Of a stretch of DNA of 9,731 nt, positions 1-6,814 are shown in pieces. Each line of letters opens with the position of its first letter. Position 1 is the first letter of the stretch. Below the pieces are notes generated by a model, which was not told the DNA's origin, did not search any database, and saw only the letters and a program-made list of their open reading frames with translations. Made by a program: the position numbers and the translations under genes. Source of the stretch: CAISOG01 sp044375625 (GTDB lineage Bacteria > Pseudomonadota > Alphaproteobacteria > CAISOG01); contig JBILMH010000050.1 of assembly GCA_044375625.1 (NCBI GenBank), positions 1 to 9,731 of the forward strand, in the 5' to 3' direction.

Positions 1-1049
1 ACCTGTTTCGCTACATCACCTTTCGCAGTGCGGGCGCGCTGATGACCGCCCTGTTCCTGTCGTTTTTTGTTAGCAAGCCGATTATCAACTGGCTTCGCAG
101 CATGCAAAAGCTTGGCCAACCGATTCGTAGCGATGGGCCCGAAAGCCATCAAAGCAAAAAGGGTACGCCCACCATGGGTGGCCTGATAATCCTGCTGACT
201 TTTGGGGTATCCACCCTGCTGTGGTCGGATTTAAGCAACGGATTTGTCTGGCTAGTCCTGCTGACCACCCTGGCTTTTGGCGCGGTGGGGGGGGCTGACG
301 ATTACCTAAAGCTGAAACGCCGCACCCACAGGGGGTTAACCGCCGCGCAAAAAATGGGGTTGCAGCTTTTGATTGGCGTTCTAACCACCCTAACCCTGCT
401 GCACCTTTACAATCTGCATGATGAGGCTTTGAAAACCAGCCTGACTATCCCCTTTTTCAAAGGCCTATTGTTTGATTTGGGATGGTTCTATCTGGTCTTT
501 GGCATGGTGGTGGTGGTGGGTGCCAGCAATGCCGTCAACCTGACCGATGGCCTGGATGGGTTGGCGATTGGCGCCACCATTTTTGCCACGCTGGCTTTTA
601 TGATCATCACCTATTTGGCGGGCAATCTGGTTTTCGCCAACTATCTGCAAATCCATCATATTCGCGGCGGGGGTGAGCTAGCGGTGCTATGCGCCGCCCT
701 GATTGGCGCGGGGTTGGGATTTTTGTGGTACAACGCCTGCCCCGCAGAGGTGTTTATGGGGGATACAGGGTCGTTGGCGATTGGGGCGTTGTTGGGAACG
801 GTCAGCCTGATTACCAAGCATGAGTTGGTGTTAGCGATTGTGGGCGGCCTGTTCGTGGTGGAAACCTTGTCGGTGATGATCCAAGTATCCTATTTTCGCT
901 ACAGCGGGGGTAAGCGGGTGTTTTTGATGGCACCGCTGCATCACCATTTTGAAAAAAAGGGCTGGCCAGAATCCAAAGTGGTCATCCGTTTTTGGATTGT
1001 ATCGCTGGTGTTGGCCTTAATTGGCCTATCCACCCTTAAAGTGCGCTAA
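1..1049 (+). CDS. mraY: Phospho-MurNAc-pentapeptide transferase MraY, 5' end outside the window
   Basis: MraY is the integral membrane enzyme that moves phospho-MurNAc-pentapeptide from its UDP carrier to undecaprenyl phosphate, forming lipid I on the inner face of the membrane. The frame is open from position 3, where the codons read LFRYITFRSAGAL, a typical MraY N-terminus. The ATG at 42 is therefore internal, and about 20 residues lie upstream of the window. Family signatures are complete: the Mg-binding aspartate pair in GGADDYLKL (297-302 encode DD), NLTDGLDG (537-560), MGDTGS (756-773) and the histidine motif APLHHHFEKKGW (930-965). The 348 visible residues fit the family length of about 360, and multiple hydrophobic segments are present. 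It is followed 16 nt later by murD, as in standard dcw clusters. Identification is firm; only the start is unknown. Confidence 0.97.
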   Translation, partial: LFRYITFRSAGALMTALFLSFFVSKPIINWLRSMQKLGQPIRSDGPESHQSKKGTPTMGGLIILLTFGVSTLLWSDLSNGFVWLVLLTTLAFGAVGGADDYLKLKRRTHRGLTAAQKMGLQLLIGVLTTLTLLHLYNLHDEALKTSLTIPFFKGLLFDLGWFYLVFGMVVVVGASNAVNLTDGLDGLAIGATIFATLAFMIITYLAGNLVFANYLQIHHIRGGGELAVLCAALIGAGLGFLWYNACPAEVFMGDTGSLAIGALLGTVSLITKHELVLAIVGGLFVVETLSVMIQVSYFRYSGGKRVFLMAPLHHHFEKKGWPESKVVIRFWIVSLVLALIGLSTLKVR

Positions 1050-1065
1050 CGGGGGCGTTTGATCA

Positions 1066-2502
1066 ATGCAGCTGCATGGTTGGCAAGGCAAAAAAGTCGC
1101 TCTTTACGGCCTGGGCAAAAGCGGTATGGCCACCGCCACCGCCCTGCTGCAGGCGGGCGCCGATGTAATCGCCTGGGACGATGGCGCGGCAGCCCGCAGC
1201 AATAGCACCCTGCATTGCCAGGATTTGCATCAGCTGGATTGGCAGGCGTCAGGCATTGCCGCCCTGGTGCTAAGCCCTGGAATCAGCCCGCAGCATAAAA
1301 CCGTGCAGGCGGCAACGCGCGCGGGCATCCCCCTGCTGAACGATGCGATCCTGTTCGCGGCGTGCCAGAGTGCCGCCCGTGTGATTGGCATTACCGGCAC
1401 CAACGGCAAATCTACCACCACCGCCCTGATTTACCATTTGTTGCAACAGGCGGGCAAAGATAGCCTCAACGACAGCCTGATTGGCGGCAATTTTGGCCCC
1501 CCGCTGCTAAGCCTGGAAGATCTGCCGCCGCAGGGCACCTATGTGCTTGAGCTGTCGTCTTATCAGCTAGAGCTGTTGGATCGCGGCTTGGCCGACATTG
1601 CCGTGCTGTTGAATATCAGCACCGATCATCTGGAGCGGCACGGATCGATGGAGTCCTATGTGGCGGCTAAGGAACGGCTGTTTACCCCGATTGCCGCAAC
1701 AAACGCCGCAACCAGCGCTACCCCGCCCCGCTCCTATCCGCCCGTGGCCGTCATCGGGGTGGACGACCCCTATAGCACCGCCAGTGCCGATCGCCTTAGC
1801 CTGCAACAGCCCAGCACACAAATCATCAGAATTTCTGGCCGCAACAGCGTGGGCGCTGATCTGTTGGTGCAGGATGGATGGCTTGCGGGACAGCTGCTGG
1901 ATCATCAACCGCTGATAGAGCTTGCCACCCTGCCCACCCTGCCTGGTGAGCATAACGCCCAGAATATTGCCGCCGCCGTCGCGGTTGGCCTGCAACTGGG
2001 GCTATCCCGTGATCAGCTGTGCGCGGGATTGCGCAGCTTTCCTGGCCTGGCGCATCGGCAGGAATTGATTGCCCGCCCCGCCGACATCGCCTGTATCAAC
2101 GACAGCAAGGCCACCAATGCTGAGGCTACGGCCAAGGCCTTAACCTGTTATGACAATATCCTATGGATTGCGGGCGGCCGCCCCAAGCAGGAAGATATGC
2201 ATGAGCTGTTGCCGCTGTTATCGCGCATCACCCACGCCTTTTTGATTGGTGAGGGCGCCAGCAAATTTGCCGATTTTTTGCAGGGGCGGGTGGATTACAG
2301 CCTGTGCGAAACTCTGCCACACGCGGTGCAGCAGGCGTTTGAGATGGGCAAAAAGTTGCAGGAAAACGGCCAGGCGACTCCCACCATCTTGCTGTCGCCC
2401 GCCTGCGCCTCATTCGACCAATATCAAAATTTTGAACAGCGCGGCGATCATTTCCGCCAGCTGGTCATCACCCTGCAAACCAAGGGGCAAATTGCGGCAT
2501 GA
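1066..2502 (+). CDS. murD: UDP-N-acetylmuramoylalanine--D-glutamate ligase MurD
   Basis: MurD is the cytoplasmic ATP-dependent ligase that adds D-glutamate to UDP-MurNAc-L-alanine. The 478 residues show an N-terminal Rossmann-like domain (GLGKSGMA, about 15-22), the ATP-binding loop GITGTNGKST (108-117), the NISTDHLERHGS segment (183-194) and AAKERLF, whose K202 matches the lysine that is carbamylated in this family. They also show GEHNAQN (294-300), NDSKATN (345-351) and the C-terminal LSPACASFDQYQNFEQRG signature (443-460). It is somewhat longer than the roughly 440-residue enterobacterial enzyme, partly through an Ala/Thr/Pro-rich stretch near 210-225. The start at 1066 follows a weak purine-rich stretch (GGGGGCG), and the stop overlaps the ftsW start as ATGA, so translation of the two is probably coupled. 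Confidence 0.97.
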   Translation: MQLHGWQGKKVALYGLGKSGMATATALLQAGADVIAWDDGAAARSNSTLHCQDLHQLDWQASGIAALVLSPGISPQHKTVQAATRAGIPLLNDAILFAACQSAARVIGITGTNGKSTTTALIYHLLQQAGKDSLNDSLIGGNFGPPLLSLEDLPPQGTYVLELSSYQLELLDRGLADIAVLLNISTDHLERHGSMESYVAAKERLFTPIAATNAATSATPPRSYPPVAVIGVDDPYSTASADRLSLQQPSTQIIRISGRNSVGADLLVQDGWLAGQLLDHQPLIELATLPTLPGEHNAQNIAAAVAVGLQLGLSRDQLCAGLRSFPGLAHRQELIARPADIACINDSKATNAEATAKALTCYDNILWIAGGRPKQEDMHELLPLLSRITHAFLIGEGASKFADFLQGRVDYSLCETLPHAVQQAFEMGKKLQENGQATPTILLSPACASFDQYQNFEQRGDHFRQLVITLQTKGQIAA

Positions 2503-3653
2503 GTCTGATTGAACGCAGCAGTGACAATTTCTTAAGTCAATGGTGGTGGACGGTTGACAGGATAAGCCTGGCACTGTTTCTGCTCATCATGCTGGTGGGC
2601 ATCCTGCTGGTCGCAACCGCCAGTGGCCCCGTGGCGCTGCGCCTTCACCTCCCCGAAACCTATTTTGCCAGCCACCAACTGATGATCCTGCCGGTTGCGA
2701 TTGCGATCATGATCGGCGTTTCGATGCTGTCGCCCACCTGGATTCGGCGATTGGGGGTTGTGCTTTTTCTGCTGGCCATCGTCCTGCTTATCCTGACGCT
2801 TTTTAAGGGGGAGGAGGCTAAGGGGGCAACCCGATGGATTCGGGTGGCGGGCTTTTCCCTGCAAGCCTCAGAGTTCGCCAAACCCGCGCTGGCGGTGGTA
2901 TGCGGCTGGCTGTTTTCGATGCAACGGCACAGACCCAGCTTTCCTGGCCAATTATGGGCGACCATCGCCTATGGCACCACCGCCCTGCTGCTGATTCTTC
3001 AGCCTGACTTTGGGATGTTGATGATGGTCACGGGCATTTGGGCGACCCAATATTTTTTGAACGGGTTAAGAATCAGCTACATCTTGGGCGGGCTGGTGTT
3101 TATTATGACCTTGGTGCTGATTGCCTACCTAAGCCTGTCGCATGTTGCCGCCCGCATTGACACCTTTTTGAACAGTGAGGCGGGCGATCGTTACCAGGTG
3201 GAACGCAGCCTGGATGCATTTGCCGGGGGCAGCTGGTTTGGTCGCGGTTCGGGGGAAGGCCGGGTTAAGGAGGTTTTGCCCGATGTTCATGCCGATTTTA
3301 TCTTTGCGGTAGCGGGTGAGGAGTTTGGGCTTATCCCCAGCCTAGGGATTATCGGCCTGTATATCCTGGTGATTTTGCGCGGCTTGCGCTATCTGCGCGA
3401 TGATCAGGATTCTTTTGTGGTGCTGGCCAGTGCGGCCATGTTAGTATCCTTTACCATGCAGACCCTAATCAATTTAGGCTCCACCATGCACATCTTGCCC
3501 ACTAAGGGCATGACCCTGCCCTTTATCAGCTATGGCGGATCATCGCTGTTGGCCATGTCGCTGAACATTGGCATGTATCTGGGGCTGACACGCCGCCGCC
3601 CCAAATTCCGCAGCCGTGGCATCGGCAACCGTTCCCGCACGGGGTTTGATTAG
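2499..3653 (+). CDS. ftsW: SEDS-family septal peptidoglycan polymerase FtsW
   Basis: FtsW is the polytopic SEDS glycosyltransferase that, with its partner FtsI, polymerises lipid II at the division septum. The 384 residues begin with a cytoplasmic tail and WWWTVDR (15-21), the form seen in alphaproteobacteria, followed by many hydrophobic spans. Visible family motifs are KGATRWI (108-114), QPDFG (168-172), LPDVHADFIFAVAGEEFG (260-277) and LPTKGMTLPFISYGGSS (333-349). D266 in HADFIFA sits where SEDS enzymes carry the essential extracellular-loop aspartate. The ATG at 2499 overlaps the murD stop by four bases. An AAGGGG about a dozen bases upstream, inside murD, could serve as the ribosome-binding site. 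The usual next gene, murG, is missing: a convergent AT-rich gene ends 5 nt after the ftsW stop. Confidence 0.97.
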   Translation: MSLIERSSDNFLSQWWWTVDRISLALFLLIMLVGILLVATASGPVALRLHLPETYFASHQLMILPVAIAIMIGVSMLSPTWIRRLGVVLFLLAIVLLILTLFKGEEAKGATRWIRVAGFSLQASEFAKPALAVVCGWLFSMQRHRPSFPGQLWATIAYGTTALLLILQPDFGMLMMVTGIWATQYFLNGLRISYILGGLVFIMTLVLIAYLSLSHVAARIDTFLNSEAGDRYQVERSLDAFAGGSWFGRGSGEGRVKEVLPDVHADFIFAVAGEEFGLIPSLGIIGLYILVILRGLRYLRDDQDSFVVLASAAMLVSFTMQTLINLGSTMHILPTKGMTLPFISYGGSSLLAMSLNIGMYLGLTRRRPKFRSRGIGNRSRTGFD

Positions 3654-3658
3654 CCGCT

Positions 3659-4267
3659 TTATCTGCTGCCGTGACCAGCCTGAGCAATAGCAAAAAAATC
3701 CCCCGACACATCAGGAACATTTTTATGAAAATGTTCTATACATCTTTTAGCAAGCGAATTACAAGGAGATTCGGTGTGAATTGAATCATCATAAATACTC
3801 AATGAAAGAGCTAAACTATTTTGGACTGAATTAGCATCCAACGTAAGATAATGTACAAGAATCGCTTCTTTTATTTTTTTACCTTTAATGCCAAAATCAT
3901 GTTTACCAGCCACTCTATAAGCTGCTGACAATATACAATCATTTTTATCATCTATAATTTTTGGAAGGTTTGCATTAAAAGCTTCAAACGCACAATCACT
4001 TAAACGATCTTCACTCAAGCAGTCTTGAAGAACTAATGCAAAAAGATCTTTGCGCTGGATCAGATATCCTTGCTCTTGATTTTTTATTATGTCTAGTATT
4101 ATTTGACGATTCGAATCTTTTTGGGCTTCACCTCGGCTACCTCTATATAATATCAGAAGAATATTTTCATTAGAATAACGAACTTCAGGATTTTCAGATG
4201 TTGTATTATTAACAATTCCTTGCAGCCATTCTTGAATAGGAGAGGCGGTTGGTTGTTCAGCACTCAC
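3659..4267 (-). CDS. Hypothetical protein, 202 aa, in an AT-rich island
   Basis: I do not recognise this protein. It starts at GTG (4267-4265) with AAAGGG 8 nt upstream and ends in TAA at 3661-3659, only 5 nt from the convergent ftsW stop. An ATG at 4272 is out of frame and hits a stop after two codons, so GTG is the credible start. The product has no signal peptide and no membrane span. It looks mostly helical and soluble, with scattered cysteines and several Asp/Glu/Lys-rich segments, for example near residues 90-110. Its DNA is far more AT-rich than the genes on both sides, except for the last 16 or so codons (about 3662-3710), which return to the GC-rich background. That suggests horizontal acquisition, possibly with a 3' end that reads into older flanking DNA. 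A TTGACA promoter, a palindrome and a leader motif precede it, which argues that the gene is expressed. Confidence 0.75.
   Translation of the reverse strand: MSAEQPTASPIQEWLQGIVNNTTSENPEVRYSNENILLILYRGSRGEAQKDSNRQIILDIIKNQEQGYLIQRKDLFALVLQDCLSEDRLSDCAFEAFNANLPKIIDDKNDCILSAAYRVAGKHDFGIKGKKIKEAILVHYLTLDANSVQNSLALSLSIYDDSIHTESPCNSLAKRCIEHFHKNVPDVSGDFFAIAQAGHGSR
3715..3736. repeat. Perfect hairpin at the AT-rich island's left edge
   Basis: GAACATTTT and AAAATGTTC are perfect 9-nt inverted arms around a 4-nt TATG loop. The hairpin lies inside the 3' part of the hypothetical gene, 61 nt beyond the ftsW stop, and marks the point where composition switches from GC-rich to AT-rich. It could weaken or stop transcription coming out of ftsW, but the stem is AT-rich and no uninterrupted T run follows, so a terminator role is only a possibility. 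Confidence 0.4.
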
Positions 4268-4273
4268 AGCATT

Positions 4274-4300
4274 TACCCTTTAAAAAATTAAAGATTAATT
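4274..4300 (-). promoter_or_regulatory. Leader motif shared with the response regulator gene
   Basis: Read towards the gene, the leader holds AATTAATCTTTAATTT (4300-4285) overlapping TTTTTTAAAGGGTA (4287-4274), which ends 6 nt before the GTG. The first part contains an interrupted palindrome, AATTAA-N3-TTAATT. Nearly the same two blocks, in the same order, precede the AT-rich response regulator gene at 9449-9483. AAAGGG in the second block is the likely ribosome-binding site. Confidence 0.5.
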
Positions 4301-4322
4301 AAAGGAAAGATATCTTTCTTTT
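4301..4322. promoter_or_regulatory. Near-perfect palindrome over the -10 box, candidate operator
   Basis: The arms AAAGGAAAGAT and ATCTTTCTTTT pair at 10 of 11 positions. The inner 14 bp GAAAGATATCTTTC (4305-4318) is a perfect palindrome. It covers the predicted -10 box (4312-4307) of the upstream-facing gene, the usual place for a repressor site. The operator role is inferred from position and symmetry only. Confidence 0.4.
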
Positions 4323-4335
4323 GCTTTTTTGTCAA
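4307..4335 (-). promoter_or_regulatory. Sigma70-type promoter of the 202-aa hypothetical gene
   Basis: Read on the minus strand, a perfect TTGACA (4335-4330) is followed after exactly 17 nt by TATCTT (4312-4307, 4 of 6 matches to TATAAT). This lies 39 nt upstream of the GTG start. A perfect -35 box with ideal spacing makes this the most convincing promoter in the window, although AT-rich DNA raises the chance of accidental matches. Confidence 0.6.
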
Positions 4336-4401
4336 TAATTAAAAACAGACCTTACTTTTTTGTTCAAAATTACCCTTTTTGTGCTGCCTACCCCGCCCCC
4401 T

Positions 4402-4435
4402 CCGCAGGCTTCCTCTAACTTCCCTAAGGCTGCGG
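4402..4435 (-). terminator. Hairpin over the MscS-family gene's stop codon
   Basis: CCGCAG and CTGCGG pair at the ends, followed inward by one G/G mismatch and three further pairs (CTT with AAG), around a loop that includes the TAG stop at 4426-4424. On the transcribed minus strand it is followed by a purine-rich GGGGGCGGGG stretch, not a U tract. It therefore does not fit a standard intrinsic terminator and may only protect the 3' end of the message. Confidence 0.25.
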
Positions 4436-6814
4436 GGGGGTCATGGCGATGCCGGCCTTATCCAGGGCGGTTTTGGCCTTAAGGTAAAAGGCACGCGCCA
4501 CCGCCCACCGTTTCATCGGCACGGTTTTGATGCGCAGCTTGACATACACCAACTTGTCATCAATGCGATCCACGCCCCAGAAATCGGCGGGTTCCAGAAT
4601 ACTTTCTTGCAATTCGGGATCCTTTAACAGGCTATCGGATACAGTTTTCAACACCTGCTCCACCTTTTGCAAATCGGCCTGATGGCTGACACCAACCTCA
4701 AGCACTTGGTGGCCATAATCACGGCTCCAGTTCTTAATGGTCGTGATACTGCCCAGCGGGATGGTCACCACACAACCACTGACATCCCGCAGTTTCAGGC
4801 TACGCAGGGTTAAATCCTCAACCGTGCCGCTTTGCCCAGCCAGATCGACCAAATCGCCCAGGCTGACACTGTCTTCAATCAACATGTTGATGCCGTTCAG
4901 CACATCTTTGACCAGGCTTTGCGCGCCAAAGCCAACCGCTACCCCAATCATCCCTGCTCCCGCCAACAGCGGTGCAATATTAACCCCCATTTCGGACAGA
5001 ATCATCAGCACCAACAACGCCCCAAAGGCCATGCTGACAACGGTACGAATCAGTCGGTACAGCGTTTGCAGACGGGGATTGGGGATACCATCGGCGTGGG
5101 TAGCCTGATGAATAAAGCGATGCAACAGCCAATTCAACAGCTCCCACATCACAACCGAAAACAGGGTAATCAGCAGCAGGCTGATGACCCGTTGCACCAA
5201 ATACTGCCCGCTGTTGCTGTCCAGCCAGTTGACGCCCTTAATTTGCCAGATAGACAACAGACTGCTAAAAATCACAATTAGAAACAAGGCTTTTATAAGG
5301 CTACCAAAGACTGAGCTATAAAATTTTACCCGACTGGACAATCCCAATCCCTGCTGATCCATCGCGGTGATCATTCGCACCAGGCGCGCCATCACTAAGT
5401 TAATCAGGGCTAAGCCGTGCCGCACCACGATGACGGCTACGACCAGGCTGGCCAGCGCTATCAGCAGCCAGCTGTTATGCTCCTGACGGGTAAGCAGCCA
5501 GTGGCCATAGGCCATGGCCATCCCCACCGCGATCAGGGGCACCCACAAGGCGGCAATCGCCCCCTGAATCTTTGCCCATTGCGAATTGGGGTGATGCGCC
5601 GCCGACTGCCGCAACCAGGCCTGCACCTGGGTGCGCGATAGCACCGCAATCATCACCAATAGGCCAGCGGCCAGCAGATAGGACAGGCTTAGCGCCATCC
5701 GCCGCACGCCAATCGCCACCCCCTCAGCCGCCAACAGCTGCACCCCGATCGTGCCATAAATCAACAGCGCCAGGGCGACATCCAACAAACGGTTCAGGCG
5801 GCGGCTATGTTTTTCCTGACGCTGGCTAAGCCGGGGCAAAAACACCAGCCTTAGCCAGCTGATACCACCACTGATGGTCAACGCCTCAATTAAAGCCAGG
5901 GCGATGCGCCGATCCGTACCAGCGATTTGTTTTAGGCTGGCCACCAACAGACTGCTGCTGAAGAAAAAACAGCCCAGCCACAGCATCCCCCCCATAACCA
6001 ATGGCAACAGCCGCAATGCCCAGGACACTTCCAAATTGATGTAGTTGGCGGGCGATCCCATCAAGCGCTTGCCAAGAAATTTGGTTATGTAAAACAGGGC
6101 GAACAGACCCAATAACAGCTCCAATTGCTGGATAGCCCGATCGGGGGTAGGAATTTCGCCGCCCCCCTTCCACCAGGTGACCAGCTTTTGCGGGATTTCA
6201 GCCATCACCATCAACAGATCCACGGTATCCTGGCTGAACTGGTTAATCAGATTGGAAAAACCATCCAAAAATTCCAGGCTTACATTGTCGGTCGCGACGG
6301 TGGCGGTTTGATTGACCACGCCACCCAGCGCCGCAACGCCAGAGGCTATCGCCGCCCCCGGCGTGGCTGCAGCAGGTGCAGCGGCTGGAGCAGGTGCAGG
6401 TGCAGCAGCTGGAGCAGCAGCAGGCTGGCCAGAGTATTGACGCAGATCCCCCAACAGCTTGGCGCGCGCCGCATCATCCTCTAACACGCGGATCAAGGCC
6501 TTTAACTCAGCACTGTCTGAGGGAGGTTTGACGGCCGCCGCGGCGGGTTGGCTGGCAGGCTGTTTTTTATCCTCGCTCACATCCTGCTTGGCAGAATCCT
6601 CTCGCTTAGCTCTATCTTCCTTAGAAGAAACAGCCTTGGCCGATTCACTGCCGCCAGCGCTATCGCCAGGAACCACCCCAGGCATAACCCCAGGCATAAC
6701 CAACGTCCCCAGGCTTTTTTCGCCCGCTTTTTCCTCAGCATGCGCAAATCCAGATGCCACATTCAGCAGCATTAAACACAGCATACAGGCTAAAAAACGG
6801 GTCAAATGGCTCAT
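4424..6814 (-). CDS. Large MscS-family mechanosensitive channel with exported N-terminus
   Basis: This is an inner-membrane small-conductance mechanosensitive channel of the MscS superfamily, which would release solutes on osmotic downshock. The 796 residues start with a signal peptide (1-27, cleavage likely after AHA). A charged and low-complexity periplasmic region follows (about 28-180), containing a LIRVLEDDAARAKLLGDL helix and an Ala/Pro run (131-154). Many hydrophobic spans lie between about 228 and 610. The MscS core follows: the pore helix AGAGMIGVAVGFGAQSLVKD (618-637), then NGINMLIED and SLGDLV leading into the beta domain with IPLGSI, and an alpha/beta C-terminus. Length and layout resemble the long YbiO-like channels, not 286-residue MscS. 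The start overlaps the rmuC stop by ATGA, so the two are probably co-transcribed and coupled. No good ribosome-binding site is visible upstream. Confidence 0.92.
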   Translation of the reverse strand: MSHLTRFLACMLCLMLLNVASGFAHAEEKAGEKSLGTLVMPGVMPGVVPGDSAGGSESAKAVSSKEDRAKREDSAKQDVSEDKKQPASQPAAAAVKPPSDSAELKALIRVLEDDAARAKLLGDLRQYSGQPAAAPAAAPAPAPAAAPAAATPGAAIASGVAALGGVVNQTATVATDNVSLEFLDGFSNLINQFSQDTVDLLMVMAEIPQKLVTWWKGGGEIPTPDRAIQQLELLLGLFALFYITKFLGKRLMGSPANYINLEVSWALRLLPLVMGGMLWLGCFFFSSSLLVASLKQIAGTDRRIALALIEALTISGGISWLRLVFLPRLSQRQEKHSRRLNRLLDVALALLIYGTIGVQLLAAEGVAIGVRRMALSLSYLLAAGLLVMIAVLSRTQVQAWLRQSAAHHPNSQWAKIQGAIAALWVPLIAVGMAMAYGHWLLTRQEHNSWLLIALASLVVAVIVVRHGLALINLVMARLVRMITAMDQQGLGLSSRVKFYSSVFGSLIKALFLIVIFSSLLSIWQIKGVNWLDSNSGQYLVQRVISLLLITLFSVVMWELLNWLLHRFIHQATHADGIPNPRLQTLYRLIRTVVSMAFGALLVLMILSEMGVNIAPLLAGAGMIGVAVGFGAQSLVKDVLNGINMLIEDSVSLGDLVDLAGQSGTVEDLTLRSLKLRDVSGCVVTIPLGSITTIKNWSRDYGHQVLEVGVSHQADLQKVEQVLKTVSDSLLKDPELQESILEPADFWGVDRIDDKLVYVKLRIKTVPMKRWAVARAFYLKAKTALDKAGIAMTPPQP
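6350..6424. repeat. Ala/Pro low-complexity coding repeat in the channel gene
   Basis: This stretch is built from GCAGCAGGTGCAG-like and GGAGCAGG-like units and encodes an alternating Ala/Pro run, residues about 131-154 of the channel. It lies between the periplasmic helix and the first membrane spans, so it probably acts as a flexible linker. Such repeats commonly vary in length between strains. Confidence 0.6.
6676..6699. repeat. 12-bp tandem duplication near the channel N-terminus
   Basis: The unit CCCCAGGCATAA occurs twice head to tail, and a degenerate third copy (CCAGGAACC) lies beside it. It encodes the repeated MPGV tetrapeptide around residues 40-48, just after the signal peptide, so it changes the mature N-terminus without breaking the frame. 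Confidence 0.6.

Noticed and set aside
4270..4272. ATG just upstream of the GTG start of the 202-aa gene
   Set aside because: It is out of frame and meets TGA after two codons, so it cannot be the start.
4832..5281. 149-codon plus-strand frame opposite the channel gene
   Set aside because: It is antisense to conserved MscS core sequence, rich in Gln/His/Asn as expected for a shadow, with no domain.
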